Part shown: piece by piece, positions 33,563 through 42,300 of the stretch | Numbering within the stretch: position 1 is the first letter of the stretch | How the letters are laid out: each line of letters opens with the position of its first letter | From: Betaproteobacteria bacterium UBA1934 | GTDB lineage: Bacteria; Pseudomonadota; Gammaproteobacteria; Burkholderiales; Rhodocyclaceae | Assembly (NCBI GenBank): GCA_002337055.1 | Contig: DDFG01000001.1 | Coordinates: forward strand, 37,161-101,160 | Length of the DNA stretch: 64,000 bases | Direction: 5' to 3' | Made by a program: the position numbers and the translations under genes | Notes under the pieces: model-generated | Database searches by the model: none | Seen by the model: only the letters and a program-made list of their open reading frames with translations | What the model was told of the DNA's origin: nothing

Positions 33563-33907
33563 TCATGTGGCGATTTCGATCTCCTTGACGCGCATCTCCT
33601 GCCCGGCAACTGGGTCGAGGCAGGGGCTGCCGCAATGAGTGCATGTGCCGTAGATCTCGTCCATCGGCGAGGTCTTGCCGCAGGCGCGGCAGAGGCCGGC
33701 GCCGGGCACGTCGATCAGTCGCAGGGCGGCTTCCGCCGCGAGGCCGCCGCGCTTAACCTCGTCAAAGGCAAAGCGCAAGGCGTCGGGCTCGACGGTCGAT
33801 AGCCTGCCTATTTCCACCACCACGGTCTTGACGCCGCGCGCCTGTTCGCGCCGGGCGGTGTTTTCCACAAGCTGGATCAGGTCTTCGGCAAGCGTGAGTT
33901 CGTGCAT
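33563..33907 (-). CDS. hypA: Hydrogenase/urease nickel metallochaperone HypA
   Basis: The product is 114 aa. The MHE N-terminus supplies the nickel site (Met1-His2-Glu3). Two CXXC pairs, CRACG and CTHCG, form the structural zinc site, and EIGRLSTVEPDALRFAFDEV is conserved in the family. It delivers nickel to [NiFe]-hydrogenase or, in some bacteria, urease. No other hyp, hydrogenase or urease gene is next to it here, so it is either an isolated copy or serves a distant locus. Confidence 0.92.
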   Translation of the reverse strand: MHELTLAEDLIQLVENTARREQARGVKTVVVEIGRLSTVEPDALRFAFDEVKRGGLAAEAALRLIDVPGAGLCRACGKTSPMDEIYGTCTHCGSPCLDPVAGQEMRVKEIEIAT

Positions 33908-34188
33908 GGCGGTGAGCGCGGGCTAAAAACCGCATTGTATCGTCCTGACGGCGTCCGATTCCGATCAACATTTGGTGGGTGAGGCAGGTGGCGTTGTCAA
34001 AGTGACAACATTCTTTCGGGATGGGCTTCTGACCTTTGTATTAGTCAATAAACAAAATTTATATTGATCATGCTTCGGGGCGCGTCGTCTCGCACCAAAA
34101 ACCGCATTGCCGGAACTGTTTGAAAGCGCCTTATTTTCAATGTGATAGGCTTTACAAGCCGCATGGCATTCGAATACTGTCGCGGTTA

Positions 34189-34214
34189 GGTACAGCTTGT
34201 TACAGTACGTTACA
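34189..34214 (+). promoter_or_regulatory. Three 10-bp-phased GKTACA repeats in the gntP leader
   Basis: GGTACA (34189), GTTACA (34199) and GTTACA (34209) repeat at exactly 10-bp spacing, placing them on one helix face. This looks like a binding array for a regulator of the permease at 34340. The gene-free stretch 33908-34339 also serves as the hypA upstream region; apart from these repeats I see only AT-rich promoter-like sequence and no open gene. Confidence 0.45.
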
Positions 34215-34339
34215 CAGCGCTACGCCCTGTTGCTTATCTGCTTTTTCCTAATATTCACAGGGATTTCGGCGATTGACGGCTCCCCAAAAAGGGAGAAAAC
34301 TTGCCGCGCCAATATCAATCACTTGAGGGGAAACATCAA

Positions 34340-35749
34340 ATGGCATTCTTGATCGTGCTCGCATCGCTATGCTTCCTGATGTACGTTGCGTACAAGGGGT
34401 ATAGCGTGATTCTGTTTGCGCCTATCGCGGCTATGGGCGCAGTGTTGTTGAACGACCCGTCTCTGGTCATGCCGATGTTTACCGGCCTGTTCATGGACAA
34501 GATGGTCGTCTTCGTTCGTAACTTCTTCCCGGTCTTCCTGCTGGGCGCGGTGTTCGGCAAGGTCATTGAGCTTTCCGGCTTCGCCAAATCCATCGTTTCA
34601 TCGGTTATCAAGCTGGTCGGCCGCGAGCGCGCCATGTTCTCTATCGTGGCGGTGTGCGCGATCCTGACCTACGGTGGCGTGTCGCTGTTTGTGGTGGTGT
34701 TCGCGGTTTACCCGTTCGCTGCTGAAATGTTCAAGTCCGGCGATATTCCGAAGCGCTTGATTCCGGGCACGATCGCGCTGGGTTCCTTCACGTTCACGAT
34801 GGACTCGATTCCGGGCACGCCGCAGATCCAGAACGTCATTCCGACCACTTTCTTCAAGACCGACCTCTATGCCGCGCCCTGGCTGGGCGTCATCGGTGGG
34901 ATCTTCATTCTGATCGTTGGTATGGTTTATCTGGAAACCCTGCGTCATCGTGCAACGGCGGCTGGCGAAGGCTACGGTACCGGCCACACGATGGAACCGG
35001 AACCGTTTGATGCCACGCACGAAAAGCTGGCCAATCCGTTCATCGCCATCCTGCCGCTGATTGTGGTCGGTGTGTCGAACTGGTTCTATACCAACAAGGT
35101 CATTCCCGCCATCTACACCGATGCCGCCCACCAGTTCGTCCCGGCCGTGATCGGCAAGGCCGCTCCGGTCGTGCAGAAGATCGGTGCTGTCAAGGCAATC
35201 TGGGCGGTTGAACTGGCTCTGCTGACCGGTATCCTGGTCGTGATCGTGTTCGCCTTCAAGCCGGTGATCGCCAAGTTCGCCGAGGGCACCAAGGCTGCCA
35301 TCGCTGGCGCCCTGCTGGCCTCGATGAACACCGCTTCTGAATATGGCTACGGTGCCGTCATCGCCGCGATGCCCGGTTTCCTGGTCATTGCCAACGCGTT
35401 GGGCGCCATTCCCAACCCGCTGATCAACGAAGCGGTGACCGTGACGACGTTGGCCGGTATCACCGGTTCCGCATCGGGCGGTATGGGTATCGCGCTGGCG
35501 GCTATGTCGGATCAGTTCATCGCTGCGGCTACCGCCAACAACATTCCGCTTGAAGTGTTCCACCGCGTGGCATCCATGGCCTCCGGCGGCTGCGACACGT
35601 TGCCGCACAACGGCGCCGTGATTACGCTGCTGATGGTGACGGGCCTGACGCACAAGACCTCCTACAAGGATATCTTTGCGATCACGGTGATCAAGACTTT
35701 GGCGGTTTTTGTAGTGATCGGTGTGTACTACGCGACCGGTATCTACTAA
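34340..35749 (+). CDS. GntP family permease (copy 1)
   Basis: The product is a 469-aa polytopic inner-membrane transporter of the gluconate:H+ symporter (GntP) family. It has about 12 hydrophobic segments, with conserved stretches LTYGGVSLFVVVFAVYPFA, FTMDSIPGTPQIQNVIPTTF, ASMNTASEYGYGAVIAA and SGGCDTLPHNGAVITLL. Members carry gluconate, other sugar acids or short hydroxy acids. The substrate here is unknown. The ATG at 34340 has GAGGGG upstream, and the longer frame to 34301 is rejected. A close paralogue lies at 60096-61499. This copy stands alone, followed by a strong terminator. Confidence 0.87.
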   Translation: MAFLIVLASLCFLMYVAYKGYSVILFAPIAAMGAVLLNDPSLVMPMFTGLFMDKMVVFVRNFFPVFLLGAVFGKVIELSGFAKSIVSSVIKLVGRERAMFSIVAVCAILTYGGVSLFVVVFAVYPFAAEMFKSGDIPKRLIPGTIALGSFTFTMDSIPGTPQIQNVIPTTFFKTDLYAAPWLGVIGGIFILIVGMVYLETLRHRATAAGEGYGTGHTMEPEPFDATHEKLANPFIAILPLIVVGVSNWFYTNKVIPAIYTDAAHQFVPAVIGKAAPVVQKIGAVKAIWAVELALLTGILVVIVFAFKPVIAKFAEGTKAAIAGALLASMNTASEYGYGAVIAAMPGFLVIANALGAIPNPLINEAVTVTTLAGITGSASGGMGIALAAMSDQFIAAATANNIPLEVFHRVASMASGGCDTLPHNGAVITLLMVTGLTHKTSYKDIFAITVIKTLAVFVVIGVYYATGIY

Positions 35750-35770
35750 GCTGCTCGGCATTCCCCAAAA

Positions 35771-35800
35771 AACGCCGGCTGCGTGCCGGCGTTTTTCTTT
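35771..35800 (+). terminator. Terminator of gntP copy 1
   Basis: AACGCCGGC and GCCGGCGTT (35771-35779, 35785-35793) form a perfect stem followed by TTTCTTTT. It lies 21 bp after the stop. Confidence 0.9.
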
Positions 35801-35903
35801 TGGCGGCTTGCTTTCGTAAATGGCAATAAAATCATGCCGATAAAGCCATGCCAAAAGCTGATAAAATGAAATGTTCCCCAACAGCCACATTACGGAGATA
35901 ACA

Positions 35904-36332
35904 ATGGCGATTGAACGTACCCTGTCCATCATCAAGCCTGACGCCGTCAAGAAGAACGTGATCGGCAAGATCTACTCGCGCTTTGAAACCAACGGTCTCA
36001 AGATCGTGGCATCGAAGATGGCCTGGCTGTCGGCCGAAGAAGCGGGCAAGTTCTACGCCGTTCATAAGGAGCGTCCCTTCTTCAAGGATTTGGTGGGCTT
36101 CATGACCTCTGGTCCCGTGATGATTCAGGTGCTTGAAGGTGAAAACGCCATCACCCTGAACCGCGAACTGATGGGTGCTACCGACCCCAAAAAAGCCGCA
36201 CCGGGCACGATCCGTGCCGATTTTGCCGAATCCATCGACGCCAATGCGGTGCATGGTTCGGATGCGCCGGAGACGGCGGCAGTAGAAGTTGCTTTCTTCT
36301 TTCCGGAAATGAACGTTTATTCCGGTCGCTGA
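35904..36332 (+). CDS. ndk: Nucleoside diphosphate kinase
   Basis: The product is a 142-aa enzyme transferring phosphate between nucleoside tri- and diphosphates. The N-terminus ERTLSIIKPDAVKKNVIG is canonical. The phospho-histidine is in the SIDANAVHGSDAPETA motif. Length is standard. CGGAGA precedes the ATG at 35904. It starts the long housekeeping block and is separated from rlmN by 4 bp. Confidence 0.97.
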   Translation: MAIERTLSIIKPDAVKKNVIGKIYSRFETNGLKIVASKMAWLSAEEAGKFYAVHKERPFFKDLVGFMTSGPVMIQVLEGENAITLNRELMGATDPKKAAPGTIRADFAESIDANAVHGSDAPETAAVEVAFFFPEMNVYSGR

Positions 36333-36336
36333 ACGC

Positions 36337-37425
36337 ATGACGCAAAACCTCCTTGATCTCGATGCTGAGGCGCTTCACACCTGGTTCGCCGAACTGGGCG
36401 AAAAGCCGTTTCGCGCCCGGCAGGTGCTGCGCTGGCTGCACCGGAACGGGGAGGCCGATTTCAATGCCATGACCGACCTTGCCAAGAGCTTGCGCGAAAA
36501 GCTCCTGGCCAAGGCGACGGTTATTCCGCCTGCCATCGTGTCAGACAAACTCTCGGATGATGGCACGCGCAAGTTTCTGTTTGACGTGGGGGGCGGCAAC
36601 GCCATCGAAACCGTCTTTATTCCCGAAGACGATCGCGGCACGCTGTGCGTCTCGACGCAGGCCGGCTGCGCGCTCGATTGTGCCTTTTGTTCCACCGGCA
36701 AGCAGGGCTTTAACCGCAACCTGACGGTAGCCGAAATCATCGGCCAGCTTTGGCAGGTCAATCGTCTGCTCGGGGCCGATCCGAAAGGCGAGCGCACCAT
36801 TTCCAACGTCGTGCTGATGGGCATGGGTGAGCCGCTCGCCAATTTCGACAATGCCGTCGCTGCGCTGAAGCTGATGCTGGACGACAACGCCTACGGTCTG
36901 TCGCGTCGCCGGGTGACGGTGTCGACCTCGGGGCTTGTGCCGGCGATGGATCGCCTGCGCGACGAATGCCCGGTGGCGCTGGCGGTGTCGCTGCACGCGC
37001 CTTCGGACGCGTTGCGCGACCAATTGGTCCCAATCAACCAGAAATACCCGATCGCCGAATTGATGGCGGCCTGTTGTCGATATCTCGACAAGGCGCCGCG
37101 GGACTTTGTCACCTTCGAATACGTGATGCTCGACGGCATTAACGACAGCGATGCACACGCCCGTGAATTGCTGGCAGCCACGCGTGATGTGCCGTGCAAG
37201 TTCAATCTGATTCCGTTCAACCCTTTCCCCGGTTCGCCCTTCGGGCGCTCGCGAGCGGAGCGGGTCCGGCGTTTTGCCGAGGTGCTGATGCAGGCAGGAA
37301 TCGTCACCACCACCCGTAAAACTCGTGGCGACGACATCGATGCCGCATGTGGCCAACTGGCCGGGCAGGTCAGGGACAAAACCCGGCGCACGGCCGCCAT
37401 TCCCATTCACGAGGTCCGCGTATGA
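36337..37425 (+). CDS. rlmN: Dual-specificity RNA methyltransferase RlmN
   Basis: The product is a 362-aa radical SAM enzyme methylating C2 of A2503 in 23S rRNA and A37 in tRNAs. The cluster motif is CALDCAFCSTGKQGF (CX3CX2C). GMGEPLANFD is the SAM-binding GEP segment. The resolving cysteine near the C-terminus is probably in DIDAACGQL. An N-terminal HhH-like domain (WFAELGEKPFRARQVLRWLH) is present. It overlaps pilW by ATGA. Confidence 0.96.
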   Translation: MTQNLLDLDAEALHTWFAELGEKPFRARQVLRWLHRNGEADFNAMTDLAKSLREKLLAKATVIPPAIVSDKLSDDGTRKFLFDVGGGNAIETVFIPEDDRGTLCVSTQAGCALDCAFCSTGKQGFNRNLTVAEIIGQLWQVNRLLGADPKGERTISNVVLMGMGEPLANFDNAVAALKLMLDDNAYGLSRRRVTVSTSGLVPAMDRLRDECPVALAVSLHAPSDALRDQLVPINQKYPIAELMAACCRYLDKAPRDFVTFEYVMLDGINDSDAHARELLAATRDVPCKFNLIPFNPFPGSPFGRSRAERVRRFAEVLMQAGIVTTTRKTRGDDIDAACGQLAGQVRDKTRRTAAIPIHEVRV

Positions 37426-38231
37426 GCAAGATTGCCGGCTTGTCCTTGTTGATACCTCTGGTCACGGTAGCGATGGCGCCACCGGTCTGGGGGCAGACCC
37501 AGCCGAACTACAACAGCTCGCAAGCGGTAAGTTCGCGCCCCTCGCCACCTGCCGACCCGCAATCACGCGCCCGGGTGCATACCGAACTGGCGGCACTCTA
37601 TTTTCAGGCAGGCAATCTGGCTGTTTCGCTTGAGGAATTGCGGCTTGCCATTGATCTGGATGCCCGCTACGCCCCGGCATACAGCGTCAAGGGACTGGTG
37701 CATGCCAACCTGGGAGAAAACGAGCAGGCAGAAAGCCAATTCAAGAAGGCGCTTGACCTCGCGCCGCAGGATCCTGAAATCAATAACAACTACGGCTGGT
37801 TTCTCTGCCAGACAGGCCGTGAACGGCAATCGATAGCCTATTTCCTGAATGCGTTGAAAAGTCCGCTCTATTCGACGCCCGATCTGGCCTACGCGAATGC
37901 GGGAGGATGTGCCCTGAAGGCAGGTGATCTGGAAGGCGCCGAAAATTATCTTTACCAGGCTATTCGGTTTTCACGTGATGGTGGCCTGGTGCCGCGTACC
38001 CAGATGGCCAACCTTTTTTACCGGCGTGGCAAGCTGGATGAGGCGCGCAACCTGATCAATGGCGTGCTCAAGGATAGCGACGCACCGACAGCGGAAGCCC
38101 TGTGGCTGGCGCTGCGCATTGCGCGCAAGATGGGCAACCGCGAGACTGAGGGCGCGCTCGCAGTCCAACTGCGCGGGCGGCATCCCGCCTCGCAGGAATA
38201 CCAGGACTTCCTCAAGGGGCGTTTCGAATGA
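37422..38231 (+). CDS. pilW: Type IV pilus biogenesis/stability TPR protein PilW (PilF)
   Basis: The product is 269 aa. A hydrophobic signal (LSLLIPLVTVAMAPPVWG) precedes about six tetratricopeptide repeats, for example LAALYFQAGNLAVSLEELRLAI and INNNYGWFLCQTGRERQSIAYF. PilW/PilF is the pilotin that places the secretin PilQ in the outer membrane. The expected lipobox cysteine is not seen; the signal ends AMAPPVWGQ. So it may be a soluble variant. The synteny rlmN-pilW-rodZ-ispG is conserved in proteobacteria and supports the call. Confidence 0.87.
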   Translation: MSKIAGLSLLIPLVTVAMAPPVWGQTQPNYNSSQAVSSRPSPPADPQSRARVHTELAALYFQAGNLAVSLEELRLAIDLDARYAPAYSVKGLVHANLGENEQAESQFKKALDLAPQDPEINNNYGWFLCQTGRERQSIAYFLNALKSPLYSTPDLAYANAGGCALKAGDLEGAENYLYQAIRFSRDGGLVPRTQMANLFYRRGKLDEARNLINGVLKDSDAPTAEALWLALRIARKMGNRETEGALAVQLRGRHPASQEYQDFLKGRFE

Positions 38232-39130
38232 GCGAATCGGTCCGCGAATCCGAACCCGTGCTGACCGAGTCGGCGCCGCCGCCTGTCATGCCGCCCCCAT
38301 CGGTGGGAAGCCGGTTGCGTGCGGCGCGGGAGGCCCGCTCCATGACGCCGGACGAGGCCGCGCAACTGTTGAAGCTCGGCTCACGTCAACTGGAAGCGCT
38401 GGAGTCGGATAACTGGAGTGCCCTGCCGGGGACGACCTTTATTCGCGGATTCGTCCGCAACTACGCCCGTCTTGTGCAACTCGATCCGACGCCGCTGATG
38501 GCGCAACTCGATGATGCGCTGGGTTCCCGCAAACCCGATCTGGCATTGCCTAACCATCTGCGGGCCAACATGCCGACACCCACCCGGTCGCCCCGCAAAC
38601 GCGATCTTGCCTTCGTGTTTTTGGGCGCCACGCTGCTCGTTGTCGCCATGCTGGTCTATTTCTTTTTGCCCAGCGATTTGTCCAAGGTCATCGAAGCGGG
38701 CCGTTCGCTGGTCAATGTAGCAGCCCGGTCGGCCGAGACTGCCAGCCCCGCGCCCGCCGCCTCTGCGCCATCAACGGTCGAGCCCCTGTTGCCACCCAAC
38801 ACGTCGGTCAATCAGGTGATCCGGCCACAGAGCCTGCCTGCGGCGAGCGGTCCGGCCAACGTGTCCGAAAACGCTACCGCGTCGGCAGGGCAGGCGCCGC
38901 TGCTCCGTCTGAGCTTTGATAAGGATGTCTGGGTGGAAGTACGCGATCGAGCCGGTCGCGTGCTCTTCCAGCAAGTTGGAATGGCCGGCAGCGAACGCGA
39001 CATCGAGGGCGATCCGCCCTTTGCGCTGACTGTTGGCTATGCAGCCGGGGTGCGTGTTCAGCTTCGCGGTCAGATGGTCGACCTGGTGCCCTATCAACGT
39101 GGCGACGTCGCCCGCCTGACGTTGGAGTGA
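38228..39130 (+). CDS. rodZ: Cytoskeletal/cell-shape protein RodZ
   Basis: The product is 300 aa. An N-terminal HTH domain (VGSRLRAAREARSMTPDEAA, then FIRGFVRNYARLVQLD) links to MreB in known RodZ proteins. A single transmembrane helix (LAFVFLGATLLVVAMLVYFF, about 127-146) follows. The periplasmic linker is Pro/Ala/Ser-rich, and a C-terminal DUF4115 beta domain contains LRLSFDKDVWVEVRDRAGRV. It overlaps pilW by ATGA and lies 4 bp before ispG. Confidence 0.9.
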   Translation: MSESVRESEPVLTESAPPPVMPPPSVGSRLRAAREARSMTPDEAAQLLKLGSRQLEALESDNWSALPGTTFIRGFVRNYARLVQLDPTPLMAQLDDALGSRKPDLALPNHLRANMPTPTRSPRKRDLAFVFLGATLLVVAMLVYFFLPSDLSKVIEAGRSLVNVAARSAETASPAPAASAPSTVEPLLPPNTSVNQVIRPQSLPAASGPANVSENATASAGQAPLLRLSFDKDVWVEVRDRAGRVLFQQVGMAGSERDIEGDPPFALTVGYAAGVRVQLRGQMVDLVPYQRGDVARLTLE

Positions 39131-39134
39131 GCCG

Positions 39135-40361
39135 ATGATCGCCTCCCGTAAGCTGACCCGCTCCTGCACTGTCGGCCACCTCCGGTTGGGAGGAGGTGCG
39201 CCTGTTGTTGTGCAGTCGATGACCAACACTGATACGGCTGACTACCTGAAAACTGCTATTCAGTGTGCCGAACTGGCGCGTGCCGGATCCGAACTGGTGC
39301 GCATCACCGTCAATACGCCGGAAGCGGCCGCGGCGGTGCCGAAAATCCGCGAACATCTCGACCGCATGAACGTCGCCGTGCCGCTGATCGGGGATTTCCA
39401 TTACAACGGTCACCGCCTGCTCACCGAGTATCCTGCGTGCGCCGAGGTGCTGGCCAAATACCGCATCAACCCGGGCAACGTCGGTTTCGGCAAAAAGAAG
39501 GACGAGCAGTTCGCACAGATGATCGAGCTGGCCTGCCGTTACGACAAGCCGGTTCGCATCGGCGTCAACTGGGGCAGTCTCGACCAGGATCTGCTCGGGC
39601 GTATCATGGACGAGAACAATCGCCGTACCGAACCGCTCGATGCCGGTGAGGTGATGCGTCAGGCAATGGTTTCGTCGGCCCTTGAATCGGCGGCCAAGGC
39701 CGAGGAACTCGGGTTGCCCGGAGATCACATCGTGCTTTCCTGCAAGGTGTCGAGCGTGCAGGATTTGATCGCCATCTACCGCGATCTGGCGCGTCGCGCC
39801 GACTTCCCGCTGCATCTGGGGTTGACCGAAGCCGGCATGGGGTCCAAGGGTATTGTCGCCTCGACCGCTGCGCTGGCCGTGCTGTTGCAGGAAGGCATCG
39901 GTGACACGATTCGTGTCTCGCTGACGCCGGAACCGAACGGCAGCCGTACGCAGGAAGTGATCGTTGCCCAGGAAATTCTGCAAACCATGGGACTGCGCGC
40001 CTTTACGCCCATGGTGGCGGCCTGCCCCGGCTGCGGCCGTACCACCAGCACATTCTTTCAGGAACTGGCGGGCCGGGTGCAGGATTTCGTCCGTGCCAGC
40101 ATGCCGGATTGGAAGCTGAAATACGACGGCGTCGAGAACATGACGCTGGCGGTGATGGGTTGCGTCGTCAATGGCCCAGGCGAATCGAAGCATGCCAATA
40201 TTGGCATCAGCCTGCCCGGCACCGGCGAGGCGCCGGCGGCGCCAGTGTTCGAGGACGGCGTCAAAACCGTCACCCTGCGCGGCGACAACATCGCGGAAGA
40301 ATTCAAGCAACTCATCGAGCGCTATGTCGCCCGAACGTATTTACCGAAAATCCACCCATGA
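39135..40361 (+). CDS. ispG: 4-hydroxy-3-methylbut-2-en-1-yl diphosphate synthase IspG
   Basis: The product is a 408-aa [4Fe-4S] enzyme of the MEP isoprenoid pathway, converting MEcPP to HMBPP. The N-terminal TIM barrel begins VVVQSMTNTDTADYLKT. INPGNVGFGKKK and LTEAGMGSKGIVAST are conserved. Cluster cysteines are in ACPGCGRT and VMGCVVNGPGES. Length is typical of the proteobacterial two-domain type. It overlaps hisS by ATGA. Confidence 0.97.
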   Translation: MIASRKLTRSCTVGHLRLGGGAPVVVQSMTNTDTADYLKTAIQCAELARAGSELVRITVNTPEAAAAVPKIREHLDRMNVAVPLIGDFHYNGHRLLTEYPACAEVLAKYRINPGNVGFGKKKDEQFAQMIELACRYDKPVRIGVNWGSLDQDLLGRIMDENNRRTEPLDAGEVMRQAMVSSALESAAKAEELGLPGDHIVLSCKVSSVQDLIAIYRDLARRADFPLHLGLTEAGMGSKGIVASTAALAVLLQEGIGDTIRVSLTPEPNGSRTQEVIVAQEILQTMGLRAFTPMVAACPGCGRTTSTFFQELAGRVQDFVRASMPDWKLKYDGVENMTLAVMGCVVNGPGESKHANIGISLPGTGEAPAAPVFEDGVKTVTLRGDNIAEEFKQLIERYVARTYLPKIHP

Positions 40362-41644
40362 GCCAAACCTTGCAAGCCGTTCGCGGCATGAACGATATTC
40401 TGCCGGCGGAAGCCGAATTCTGGGAGCTGTTCGAAGAAGCGGTTCGTTCCTGGCTGAAATCCTACGGCTACCGGCCGATCCGCATGCCCATCGTTGAGCC
40501 GACGCCGCTGTTCAAACGCGCCATCGGCGAGGTGACCGATATCGTCGAAAAAGAGATGTACTCCTTTGTCGACAGCCTGAACGGCGAGCCGCTGACGCTG
40601 CGTCCTGAAGGCACTGCTGGCTGTGTGCGCGCCGTCATCCAGCACAGCCTGGCATCACAGACGCCGCAGCGCCTCTATTACATGGGCCAGATGTTCCGTC
40701 ATGAGCGGCCGCAAAAGGGGCGTTATCGGCAGTTTCATCAGGTGGGCGTTGAGGCCATCGGCTTCGGAGGCCCGGATGTCGATGCCGAGCTGATCCTGAT
40801 GGGGGCGCGTCTGTGGGCCGACCTTGGGCTGGATAGCATCGAATTGCAACTGAACAGCCTGGGCCAGCCGGAAGAACGCGCTCGCCATCGTGCCGAACTG
40901 ATTGCCTATTTCGAGGCGCGCGTCGAACAATTGGACGAAGACGCCAAGCGCCGCCTGCATACCAACCCGCTGCGCATTCTCGATTCCAAGAATCCGGCGA
41001 TGCAGGAGTTATGCGCGGGCGCGCCGAAGCTGATCGACTTTCTCGGCGAAGCCTCGCTCCAGCACTTTGAGGGGGTTCAGCAGATTCTGCGCGATGCCGG
41101 CATTCCCTACACGGTCAATCCGCGCTTGGTGCGTGGCCTTGATTACTACAATCTTACCGTGTTCGAGTGGGTCACCGACCAGCTCGGCGCGCAAGGGACG
41201 GTTTGTGCCGGCGGTCGCTACGACGGCCTGGTCGAGCAGCTCGGCGGCAAGCCGACGCCGGCGGCCGGCTTTGCCATGGGCATCGAACGCTTGATTGCGC
41301 TGATTCAGGATGCCGGCGGCGAACCCGCGCCGTCCGGGGTCGACGTCTATGTTGTCCATCAGGGCGAAGCGGCATCGAGACTGGCGCATCGGGTTGCAGA
41401 GGGTTTGCGCGACAACGGGATTGACGTGTTGTTGCATTGCGGCGGAGGCAGTTTCAAGTCGCAAATGAAAAAAGCCGATGCCAGCGGCGCGGCTTTCGCC
41501 GTCATTATCGGTGACGACGAAGCGGCGGCGGGCGAGGCCCAACTGAAGGCGCTGCGCGGCGAGACATCGGCGCAGCAGCGCGTGCATGTGGATAAACTGG
41601 CGGAAGCCATCATCGATCAACTGATAGACACCGACGAGGAATAA
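40358..41644 (+). CDS. hisS: Histidine-tRNA ligase
   Basis: The product is a 428-aa class II aminoacyl-tRNA synthetase. Motif 2 is in YYMGQMFRHERPQKGRYRQF. The histidine-specific signatures are LVRGLDYYNLTVFEW and AGGRYDGLVEQLGG. A C-terminal anticodon-binding domain starts at about residue 325. The start at 40358 overlaps the end of ispG. A longer frame upstream is only a shadow. Confidence 0.97.
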   Translation: MSQTLQAVRGMNDILPAEAEFWELFEEAVRSWLKSYGYRPIRMPIVEPTPLFKRAIGEVTDIVEKEMYSFVDSLNGEPLTLRPEGTAGCVRAVIQHSLASQTPQRLYYMGQMFRHERPQKGRYRQFHQVGVEAIGFGGPDVDAELILMGARLWADLGLDSIELQLNSLGQPEERARHRAELIAYFEARVEQLDEDAKRRLHTNPLRILDSKNPAMQELCAGAPKLIDFLGEASLQHFEGVQQILRDAGIPYTVNPRLVRGLDYYNLTVFEWVTDQLGAQGTVCAGGRYDGLVEQLGGKPTPAAGFAMGIERLIALIQDAGGEPAPSGVDVYVVHQGEAASRLAHRVAEGLRDNGIDVLLHCGGGSFKSQMKKADASGAAFAVIIGDDEAAAGEAQLKALRGETSAQQRVHVDKLAEAIIDQLIDTDEE

Positions 41645-41649
41645 GCGTC

Positions 41650-42300
41650 ATGGCGCATTACGATCTGGAAGAACAGGAACAGCTGGATACGCTGAAAACC
41701 TGGTGGAAAATGTACGGCAACCTGGTGACCGGAGTAATCACCGTCATCGCGCTTGCGATGGCCGGATGGCAAGGTTGGAACTGGTATCAGAATACGCAGG
41801 CTGCCAAGGCGGCTGCGGTGTTTGCCGCGCTGGAGGATGCAGCGATGGCGAAAGATGCCGCGCGTGCCAAGGCGATCGCCGGTGAACTGGCGGACAAGTT
41901 TGCCGGAACGTCCTATGCGGCGCTGGGTGCCATGATGGCGGCCAAGACCTCGATTGAGGCCGGCGATGCCAAATCGGCCAAACTGCAACTCGCCTGGGTT
42001 GCCGAGAATGGCAAGAATGAAGCCAGGGACATCGCACGCTTGCGTCTGGTCACGCTGCTGATCGACGAAAAGGCTTACGACGAGGCGCTGAAACAGCTCG
42101 ACATCGCGCCTGCGCCGGTATTTGCTCCGCGTTTTGCCGAAATGAAGGGTGAAGCCCTCCTCGCGCAAGGCAAGAAGGCCGAAGCGAAGGCCGCGTTCAA
42201 GGCCGCGATGGGCGGGCTTGACGAGAAAACCGAACTGGGTCGCGGCAACTACCGCGACCTGCTGCAACAGAAGATCGATGCGCTCGGGGAGAGTGCCTGA
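41650..42300 (+). CDS. YfgM family inner-membrane TPR protein
   Basis: The product is 216 aa. A cytoplasmic N-terminus (DLEEQEQLDTLKTWWKMYGN) is followed by one transmembrane helix (about 19-40) and a periplasmic TPR-like domain, the layout of YfgM/PpiD-associated proteins. In E. coli YfgM acts as an ancillary SecYEG chaperone. The place between hisS and bamB matches the conserved hisS-yfgM-bamB-der order. Its stop overlaps the bamB start. Confidence 0.9.
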   Translation: MAHYDLEEQEQLDTLKTWWKMYGNLVTGVITVIALAMAGWQGWNWYQNTQAAKAAAVFAALEDAAMAKDAARAKAIAGELADKFAGTSYAALGAMMAAKTSIEAGDAKSAKLQLAWVAENGKNEARDIARLRLVTLLIDEKAYDEALKQLDIAPAPVFAPRFAEMKGEALLAQGKKAEAKAAFKAAMGGLDEKTELGRGNYRDLLQQKIDALGESA

